Below are positions 14,048 to 19,195 of a stretch of 19,195 bases of DNA, in pieces; position 1 is the stretch's first letter, and every line of letters starts with the position of its first letter. Below the pieces are notes generated by a model. That model was not told the origin of the DNA. It saw only the letters and a list, made by a program, of their open reading frames with translations, and ran no database searches. The position numbers were made by a program, and so were the translations under genes. The stretch comes from Lachnospiraceae bacterium (lineage in GTDB: Bacteria > Bacillota_A > Clostridia > Lachnospirales > Lachnospiraceae): NCBI GenBank assembly GCA_024684065.1, contig JAIKXO010000032.1, forward strand, positions 1 to 19,195, read 5' to 3'.

Positions 14048-14236
14048 GAGCTGACGTTATACTGTCTGTATATCTGGCAGATATCTATCAGAATACTGCT
14101 ATGTTATTATCAGGTACATCCATAGCAAAACACAGGCTGGGGTGCTCTTCCGGCCTGTATTCAGAGCCCGCCCGCATGGCCTTTACGGTTTGCGGGCGGT
14201 TTGCGTTCGGGTTCCGGTAATCGGAAACGGCAAATA
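14048..14236 (+). other. hydA 3' gap: two hairpins, possible terminator, no gene
   Basis: This is the first half of a 374-bp gap. It holds a 13-bp palindrome TATCTGGCAGATA (14071-14083), a hairpin ACAGGC/GCCTGT extended by G-U pairs to 11 bp with a 5-nt loop (14132-14158), and a strong CCGCCCGCA/TGCGGGCGG stem (14168-14176, 14191-14199). The last is followed only by TTTGCGTT, so it may terminate the hydrogenase operon but is not a classic site. No convincing -35/-10 pair for the TIR gene was found. Minus-strand frames here are short and run through the repeats. Confidence 0.5.
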
Positions 14237-14412
14237 AAGCACACGATTTACAGGGAAATGATCCGTCCCAAAAAACGGGACGGATCGGCACGATTTGCTT
14301 CGTAAATCGGTGCAGTAAGGAAATGATCCGGCCAAAAGGAGGCCGGATCGGCACGAACTGAAGTTCGTGCCTAAGCGCGCGATTTGCTTCGCAAATCGGC
14401 GCAGTAAGGAGG
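14237..14412 (+). repeat. Modular intergenic repeat, compound copy (A', B, A, B, C, A)
   Basis: A truncated A (14238-14252) is followed by B (gatccgtccc 14260-14269 with gggacggatc 14277-14286, 10 bp perfect), then A directly with C missing (hairpin 14291-14309), B again (gatccggcc 14325-14333 with ggccggatc 14341-14349), C (ggcacgaact 14350-14359 with agttcgtgcc 14362-14371) and A (cgatttgc 14380-14387 with gcaaatcg 14391-14398). The tail gcagtaaggagg ends at 14412 and is the ribosome site of the GTG-started TIR gene. The two B modules here have different but fully paired stems. Confidence 0.9.
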
Positions 14413-14421
14413 GCTGGTTCA

Positions 14422-16812
14422 GTGGCCGGAGAGAGTTTTAAATATGATGCATTCATCAGCTACAGGCATTGTGAGCTGGACTCGTTTATATCGGAAAATC
14501 TCCATAAAAAACTGGAAAGTTATAAAATATCCAAATATGTGCTTGATAAGGTTAACCCCGAAAAAACTAAAATAGAGAGGGTTTTTCGGGATGAGGCCGA
14601 GCTTCCGCTTGCGAGCAATCTTTCCGATCCGATATCGGAGGCATTATCCAATTCGGAGTTTCTGATAGTCATATGCACACCGAGGCTTCCTGAATCACAA
14701 TGGTGCAAAAAGGAGATAGAGACCTTTGTAGATACCCATGACAGGCAGCACGTACTTCTGGTCCTGGCGGAGGGCGAGCCCGAAGAATCCTTTCCTGATA
14801 TTCTGATGTATGAGGAGGTCAGTGTACAGGACGAAGACGGGAAGGAGGTTACGGTAAGGGTTGACAGGGAGCCGCTTGCGGCAGACTGTCGTGCCGATAC
14901 GGATAAGGAGCGGCTTAAGGCGCTTGATAACGTAGTCTTAAAGCTCTGCGCCGCAATGTTTGGCTTAAACTATGATGACCTGAAACAGAGGCACAGGGAA
15001 CGCCAGATAAGAAGAAGGCTGATCGCGATGTCAGCGGCGCTTGCCATTGTCACGGTTTTTGCGATTACCTGCCTTTCCTTCAGTATAAAGATCAACAGGC
15101 AGAATAAGATCATTCAGGATAAATATGCGGGATCCATGGCAGCCGCATCTTCTGAGCTCCTTTCAAGAGGACTCAGGCAGGATGCTTTATATGCGGTAAG
15201 AAATGTCCTTCCGGATAAGGAAAGATCAGGCTATAATGCAGACGCTTACAGGGCGCTTTCGGATGCAGCCGCTCCCTATGAAGTTGAGGCGGCTTATTAT
15301 CCGAAAAGCAGCTTCTTTGTTCCGCAGGCAATGAATGGGTTATCGCTGTCTCAGGACGCAGCCTATGCCCTTGTCGATTCTGAGGGTTATTCAAGGCTCA
15401 TTGATACGGCTTCCGGAAAAGCGCTGCGCCGTATAAGAGGTGAGAATGCTGTTCTTGCCGGCAATGGCGTGGTTTATATAAGCAGTGACAGACAGGTCAG
15501 ATACTTAGATATCGCCTCGGGGGAGGAAACCGTATTGTCCGAAGAGGAAAGCGTTGTCAGTTATTCCCCGGACGAAGATACAGTCATTCTTTTTACGGCA
15601 GAAAGGATAAGCGGATACAGAGACAGGGAGAGAGTTTTTGAAATAAATTTAGCGGATATGGGAATTGACGACCCTGACATCTGGCCCGAGAGGATCTTTA
15701 TCACCGCTGACGGTAAGTTTGCTTCATTTGTGTTAAGCGGATTCGATTATACATGGATAGGACTCCTTGATATTGCGGGTGGTCAGTTGAAAATGTGTCT
15801 TGGGGTGGAACCCGTTGACAACCCGATGGTAGCCTCCGATGGGGAAACCGTGTATTTGTATTATGAGGCGCCCAGCGAAAATGTGATAGGAGAGGATGTA
15901 GGGATGCTTGCGTCCTTCAGTGGTGTCTCCGGAGCAATGACTGCAGAAGAGGAGCTTCCGGGAAGAGGGTTTTATGATATGCTCCTCGACGATAACGGAC
16001 TTTTGCTGGTTTCAGACAGGATTGCATATATCTATGATTTTGATCTGACATATTTATCCGCGATCACCGGATATGCGGATGCGGTCTGCTTTTTTCCGCA
16101 TGACGGCGGATTCGGGATCCTTGACGGATCCGGACAGCTTCGACTGGGCAATCTGCATTCGGATTATGATGCCTCCTATCTGCTATACGGACACGGTGAA
16201 AATGTAGCGGTGAGTCTTGCCCTGTATTCAGATGATTCTTTTTATGTAAAATATGCAGGCAACGACAGGCTGGTGGTCTATGAAAGGGTTCCGGACCGGC
16301 ATGAGCCCGTAAGTGACCTGGGGGATGCGGCCGCATATGATGGCAGCGCGGGCAGTGAGCCTGAGCTTGAAAGGCTTGAAGGGCTGGATATGTCAAGTGT
16401 CTTTAATGCCGGAACTACCGATGACGGAAAATATATCGCGGTGGATTCATTTGACGGGGCGTTATATATCTACGATGCCGCAGACGGTCACCTGGTCAGA
16501 GAAATATATGATTCCGGAATAGCGCTTATGCATAAGGTCTATCCATATCTTAAGGAAATGGATGTGTATATATTGGAAAATGGCGTATTTGACAGGAATT
16601 TCAATCTTATATCGACCCTTCCGAGAGGTAATCTTGCCGCTATAGGGAAGGATGGAAAGAGCCTTTTTCTGATGTCGCCTTATGAGCCGGATACATATTA
16701 CAATGTTACGCTCTTAACCTATGATGAAATGATCGAAAGAGCTGACGATCTTTTAAACGGTTATGTTCCGGGAAAGAGGATCTGTGAAAAGTACAATATT
16801 ACGGAACAGTAA
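14422..16812 (+). CDS. TIR-domain membrane protein with beta-propeller-like extracytoplasmic region
   Basis: The product has 796 residues from GTG 14422, nine bases after AAGGAGG. The TIR domain (about 7-150) starts at YDAFISYRH (8-16), contains RVFRDEAELPLASNLSDPI (BB-loop region) and SEFLIVICTPRLPESQWCKKEIETF. Glu98 in SQWCKKE occupies the position of the catalytic Glu in NAD-cleaving TIR domains, so NADase activity is possible but unproven. An Arg-rich stretch (HRERQIRRR) precedes a single membrane helix (about 200-220, AMSAALAIVTVFAITCLSFS). A helical segment (SSELLSRGLRQDALYAVRNVLP) follows, and then some 500 residues of repeated short beta strands with DG/SG turns, like a WD40/YVTN-type propeller without clear repeats. 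There is no signal peptide, so TIR is inside and the propeller outside by the positive-inside rule. A sensor or immune-type receptor is inference; no known defence partner is adjacent. Confidence 0.82.
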   Translation: MAGESFKYDAFISYRHCELDSFISENLHKKLESYKISKYVLDKVNPEKTKIERVFRDEAELPLASNLSDPISEALSNSEFLIVICTPRLPESQWCKKEIETFVDTHDRQHVLLVLAEGEPEESFPDILMYEEVSVQDEDGKEVTVRVDREPLAADCRADTDKERLKALDNVVLKLCAAMFGLNYDDLKQRHRERQIRRRLIAMSAALAIVTVFAITCLSFSIKINRQNKIIQDKYAGSMAAASSELLSRGLRQDALYAVRNVLPDKERSGYNADAYRALSDAAAPYEVEAAYYPKSSFFVPQAMNGLSLSQDAAYALVDSEGYSRLIDTASGKALRRIRGENAVLAGNGVVYISSDRQVRYLDIASGEETVLSEEESVVSYSPDEDTVILFTAERISGYRDRERVFEINLADMGIDDPDIWPERIFITADGKFASFVLSGFDYTWIGLLDIAGGQLKMCLGVEPVDNPMVASDGETVYLYYEAPSENVIGEDVGMLASFSGVSGAMTAEEELPGRGFYDMLLDDNGLLLVSDRIAYIYDFDLTYLSAITGYADAVCFFPHDGGFGILDGSGQLRLGNLHSDYDASYLLYGHGENVAVSLALYSDDSFYVKYAGNDRLVVYERVPDRHEPVSDLGDAAAYDGSAGSEPELERLEGLDMSSVFNAGTTDDGKYIAVDSFDGALYIYDAADGHLVREIYDSGIALMHKVYPYLKEMDVYILENGVFDRNFNLISTLPRGNLAAIGKDGKSLFLMSPYEPDTYYNVTLLTYDEMIERADDLLNGYVPGKRICEKYNITEQ

Positions 16813-16834
16813 CGGAGCTGATCGCATTGATCGG

Positions 16835-16853
16835 AAAACGGCAGGCCGTTTTT
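16835..16853 (+). terminator. Intrinsic terminator after the TIR gene
   Basis: AAAACGG (16835-16841) and CCGTTTT (16846-16852) form a 7-bp stem with a CAGG loop, and the U tract TTTTT runs 16849-16853. It lies 23 bases past the TIR stop codon. Confidence 0.6.
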
Positions 16854-16865
16854 GAAAGAAAAAGG

Positions 16866-16946
16866 TAATGATCCGATCAAAGATCGGATCGGCATAAACT
16901 GATGTTTATGCCTAAGCGCACTATTTGCTTCGCAAATCGGCGCAGT
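16866..16946 (+). repeat. Intergenic repeat B-C-A with lost ribosome-site tail
   Basis: Module B is gatccgatc (16870-16878) with gatcggatc (16882-16890), perfect. Module C is ggcataaac (16891-16899) with gtttatgcc (16904-16912). Module A is ctatttgc/gcaaatcg (16921-16939) with one mismatch. The tail reads gcgcagtcatgg instead of gcagtaaggag, so it cannot serve the lipoprotein gene, whose start lies 64 bp on with its own GGAGGG. Confidence 0.88.
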
Positions 16947-17009
16947 CATGGATCGATCCAAAGGGTATCAGGCAATTGTATGTATTAACAAGCGGAGGGA
17001 TACATCGGT

Positions 17010-18056
17010 ATGAAAAAAGAGGATCACTGTTTAAAATTGTTGCTTGGCGCGGTCATAATGTCTGCTTTGCCCGTGCTTATCTGCGGATGCGGGATACCTG
17101 TGACTTACCCTGGCGGATCCGGTAATCCGGGAGGGGGAGCATCTGGCGGGGCATATTCAGATCCCGGCCCGGTAATTCAGGATGGGATTTCTGCGGATGT
17201 CCCAAATCCGGATGTTCCCGATCTGGTTTCAGAGGGGGAGCTTATCGGACTATATTATGAGAAGGGCGGATCCATGCAGGCCAGGTCGGATTTCATGATC
17301 GAGGTGAATCCCGAAGAGATCGTAAAGGCCAGATACTGGCCGTCTGATGGAAATGCTTCGGAAATAGCGGTAATAGAGCATGTTCCGATCTCTGAGGAAA
17401 GCTGGCAGGACGTAGTAAAGATAGTAAATGAGCTGAGACAGTTCATGGTGGTGAACAGCGCCAGATATGACAAATTGCGAAAGAAGGCCGATAAGGAAAA
17501 CGTTCCTGCAGGAGGGGGGAATGAGAGTCACCCTGACCAGTATGTTATGGACGACAGACCCTATACATATCTGGATCTGACCTTAAGCGCAAGGGGAACA
17601 GAGGATACGATACCTTATACGCCGCCGCAGGACAGGCGTTTCCTGACCTTTGAGAATATACTTATGGAGCTCGTGGATCCGGCAGGGAGAGAGATCGTAT
17701 GGTACGAAGGGCCGGAGCTTGTCGGTATTTATTTCACCAATGATCTTAAGGGATATTCCTATCAGTGCACCCTGAATTCGGATGACGGCTATAAATTTTA
17801 TGCATATTCCAATTTTCTTAAAAATCATTTTACCTCCCCTGTTACAGATGCAGTCTGGGAGAGGGTGAAGGCTCTTTGTGATTCAAACGGGATCATGGAT
17901 TATGTCGCGGACGACAGGGACTATAAGATCGGCGGGACGCTGTACATGTCGGACGGCCGCCAGAAAGTCTTTGAGGTCGATAAAAAAACGGCAGAAACGC
18001 TCCGTCTCGAATTTGAGGAGATCAAAGAAGAGATTGAATCAGGGGAGCTTAAGTAA
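17010..18056 (+). CDS. Lipoprotein of unknown function with two similar domains
   Basis: The 348 residues start at ATG 17010 (GCGGAGGG at 16992-16998). The N-terminus is a lipoprotein signal: positive start, LLLGAVIMSALPVLICGC, with lipobox ICGC; the Cys in the -2 position is unusual but compatible. A Gly/Pro-rich flexible linker (about 28-70) follows. The rest seems to hold an internal duplication. ELIGLYYEKGG (about 76) resembles ELVGIYFTNDLKG (about 235), and each is followed by a strand-rich stretch and an SEESWQDVVKIVNE / TDAVWERVKALCDSNG helix, then a TYLDLTLSARG / IGGTLYMSDG strand and a C-terminal helix. I recognise no family and see no catalytic motif. It is flanked by the TIR terminator and its own terminator, so it may be a single-gene unit. 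An envelope-anchored binding or inhibitor-like protein is only a guess. Confidence 0.78.
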   Translation: MKKEDHCLKLLLGAVIMSALPVLICGCGIPVTYPGGSGNPGGGASGGAYSDPGPVIQDGISADVPNPDVPDLVSEGELIGLYYEKGGSMQARSDFMIEVNPEEIVKARYWPSDGNASEIAVIEHVPISEESWQDVVKIVNELRQFMVVNSARYDKLRKKADKENVPAGGGNESHPDQYVMDDRPYTYLDLTLSARGTEDTIPYTPPQDRRFLTFENILMELVDPAGREIVWYEGPELVGIYFTNDLKGYSYQCTLNSDDGYKFYAYSNFLKNHFTSPVTDAVWERVKALCDSNGIMDYVADDRDYKIGGTLYMSDGRQKVFEVDKKTAETLRLEFEEIKEEIESGELK

Positions 18057-18072
18057 CAAAGTTTAAGTATGG

Positions 18073-18107
18073 GATCCGGCCTGCTTTCGGGCCGGATCAT
18101 TTTTTTT
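18073..18107 (+). terminator. Strong terminator after the lipoprotein gene, stem identical to repeat module B
   Basis: GATCCGGCC (18073-18081) and GGCCGGATC (18090-18098) form a perfect 9-bp stem with an 8-nt loop, and T8 follows (18100-18107). The stem is base-for-base that of module B at 994-1020 and 14325-14349, but here with a real U tract. Confidence 0.92.
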
Positions 18108-18110
18108 ATG

Positions 18111-18145
18111 AAAACTCCGGTCTGCCGGTACGATCTTCAGACCGG
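18111..18145 (-). terminator. Terminator of the minus-strand regulator
   Basis: Read on the minus strand, CCGGTCTG (18145-18138) pairs with CAGACCGG (18124-18117), 8 bp, followed by AGTTTT. The stem overlaps the regulator's stop codon at 18137-18139. Together with the plus-strand hairpin it separates two convergent genes 80 bp apart. Confidence 0.6.
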
Positions 18146-19072
18146 ATCGGCAGGCCGTTCGTTTACCTTATACTGCATGCGCACCTTTATATCCTGAGGG
18201 TAGTTGCCGAAGGAACGGCCGTAAAGGGTAAGCCCTCCCTTATGTACGCTTGTATTGCTTACGGACATCCTCAGCTTTATATTGGAGCCGGCGGTGATAT
18301 TAAGGTCTGAAAGGGTACAGTCTGAAACCTTGACGCCGTCGATGAAGGTGCCTGTTTCATTGACTGACAGGAATTTTAAAAGTCCGTACTGGTTCCAGTT
18401 GGCATCCCACCACGAGGGAGTATATATCCCGGGGTTTTTCCCGAAATCTCCGGGTGCCGTCCACATGCATACGGGGATTCCGTTTATCGAAAAATCAATG
18501 TCACTCGGCCAGTCCTCCCTTATTCCCGGCGCTTCGCTCGCGATCTCGAAGGAAATAAGAAGTTCAAGGGGCTCCTGCCCATCCTCCAGATAATTGGGGA
18601 TCAGGTATTCCACGAAGCCTATGGTGAACCAGAGAATGCCGGCGCTTATCCTTTCAGGCGAGGAAAAGAACCTGGGATCGTCCGCCTGTCCGATAAGGTG
18701 GTCGCTCGTGGATATCCCGCAGGTCGGATAAACCTCGTATTCCGAATAAAGCCCTACGCCTATCTCTGTTTCATAGACATTTTTACTGTTTGCGGCGCTT
18801 TCGAGATCTATGAGTATCTTCTCGTCCGCTATGCTGCATATTCTCTGAAGACCGTGCCTGCCGGTCTCAAATCTTATATTGATCAGCCCGCATTCCGTTA
18901 ACATTTTGATATGGAGCGAAAGCGAACCTGCCGTGATGCCTAAGTTCTCCGCTATGGCGCTCATCTGCATCGGGCCTTCAGAGGAGAGAAGCTTAAGTAT
19001 CGCGACTCTGGTCTCTGAACCGAGGCATTTGAACAGAGGGACAGCCTGAGTAAGATCGCTGATATTTCTCAT
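18137..19072 (-). CDS. ArsR-type HTH regulator with large C-terminal beta domain (COG4189-like)
   Basis: The protein has 311 residues, far longer than the roughly 100 of simple ArsR repressors. Residues about 8-90 are a winged helix: PLFKCLGSETRVAILKLL, then MQMSAIAENLGITAGSLSLH (helix-turn-helix; SLSLHIKMLTECGLI is the recognition helix) and a basic wing. There is no metal-binding CVC motif, so it is not an arsenic or cadmium sensor. After a linker, residues about 105-305 are rich in beta strands and aromatics (EVYPTCGISTSDHLIG, WWDANWNQYGLLKFLSVN, FSINGIPVCMW), a domain seen in predicted regulators of the COG4189 kind whose ligand I do not know. The ATG at 19072 has a weak AAAGGA site about 12 bases upstream. 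A perfect palindrome lies in its upstream region, suggesting self-regulation. Targets are unknown; a divergent plus-strand gene beyond the window edge is a candidate. Confidence 0.85.
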   Translation of the reverse strand: MRNISDLTQAVPLFKCLGSETRVAILKLLSSEGPMQMSAIAENLGITAGSLSLHIKMLTECGLINIRFETGRHGLQRICSIADEKILIDLESAANSKNVYETEIGVGLYSEYEVYPTCGISTSDHLIGQADDPRFFSSPERISAGILWFTIGFVEYLIPNYLEDGQEPLELLISFEIASEAPGIREDWPSDIDFSINGIPVCMWTAPGDFGKNPGIYTPSWWDANWNQYGLLKFLSVNETGTFIDGVKVSDCTLSDLNITAGSNIKLRMSVSNTSVHKGGLTLYGRSFGNYPQDIKVRMQYKVNERPADPV

Positions 19073-19110
19073 TTATTCCATATATCCTTTCATTAACTCC
19101 CGTTTGTACC

Positions 19111-19136
19111 TTTACCGTTTTATATATTACGGTAAA
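19111..19136. promoter_or_regulatory. Palindromic operator candidate upstream of the ArsR-type regulator
   Basis: TTTACCGT (19111-19118) and ACGGTAAA (19129-19136) form a perfect 8-bp inverted repeat around a 10-bp AT-only core (TTTATATATT), 38 bp upstream of the regulator's ATG. The core contains TATA-like -10 sequence on the minus strand, so a dimeric repressor bound here would cover the promoter. No good -35 was found at 17 bp. Confidence 0.6.
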
Positions 19137-19179
19137 CATCAACCGATCGTGATCTTTTTACCTGTTAACAGCAACAGAG

Positions 19180-19195
19180 GCCAAAGCGCACGATT
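19180..19195 (+). repeat. Edge-truncated copy of the intergenic repeat
   Basis: GCCAAAGCGCACGATT at the window edge matches the C-to-A junction of the other copies (1041-1055, 12312-12326). Its plus orientation predicts that the next gene, just outside, lies on the plus strand. Confidence 0.7.

Noticed and set aside
14048..14130. Promoter for the TIR gene (TTATACTG and TATGTTATTAT look like -10 boxes)
   Set aside because: No acceptable -35 element at 16-18 bp for either, so I could not support a call.
14237..14412. Insertion sequence or transposon end
   Set aside because: No transposase, no target-site duplication and no terminal inverted repeats around a cargo; the unit is non-coding. A non-autonomous element mobilised from elsewhere cannot be excluded.
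14088..14456. 122-codon minus-strand frame before the TIR gene
   Set aside because: Its sequence is reverse-translated repeat modules, similar to a frame at 16761-16961 for the same reason.

Overview
The window looks like a chromosomal segment of a Gram-positive, anaerobic, fermentative member of the Clostridia, most likely Lachnospiraceae. This is an inference from three things: the pyrH-frr-uppS-cdsA-dxr-rseP gene order, an NAD-linked trimeric [FeFe] hydrogenase, and the style of the exported proteins. There are 12 complete genes, the 3' end of one more, and no transposase, phage gene, rRNA, tRNA or CRISPR array that I can see.

Region 1 (1-5114): the end of pyrH (UMP kinase), then frr (ribosome recycling), uppS (undecaprenyl diphosphate synthase), cdsA (CDP-diacylglycerol synthase), dxr (MEP isoprenoid pathway) and rseP (site-2 protease), closed by a long three-tier hairpin terminator. 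UppS uses isoprenoid precursors that depend on Dxr, and feeds cell-wall synthesis. CdsA makes the phospholipid precursor.

Region 2 (5135-9633): a promoter of near-consensus form, two tandem 26-bp repeats, then three genes. These are a membrane-anchored Ser/Thr kinase with a non-RD catalytic loop, a 750-residue cell-surface protein (Ig-like domains, proline/threonine stalk, membrane helix, cytoplasmic tail), and a second exported membrane protein. The two exported proteins share a DxSGL...DRAGN Ig-like module. I read this as an uncharacterised surface-sensing or adhesion unit tied to a kinase.

Region 3 (9658-14047): a strong extended -10 promoter with a perfect palindrome between its -35 and -10 boxes, a leader of about 210 nt, then hydC-hydB-hydA for a soluble NAD(H)-linked, probably electron-bifurcating [FeFe] hydrogenase.

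Region 4 (14048-19195): a TIR-domain / one-helix / beta-propeller-like protein, a lipoprotein with an internal duplication, and, convergent to them, an ArsR-type regulator of the COG4189 kind with a perfect palindrome in its own promoter region.

Running through the plus-strand gaps is a modular intergenic repeat of hairpins (here called B, C and A). Its 3' end, gcagtaaggag(g), is itself the Shine-Dalgarno of uppS, hydA and the TIR gene. The stems differ between copies but stay paired. This repeat is the most distinctive unexplained structure in the window.
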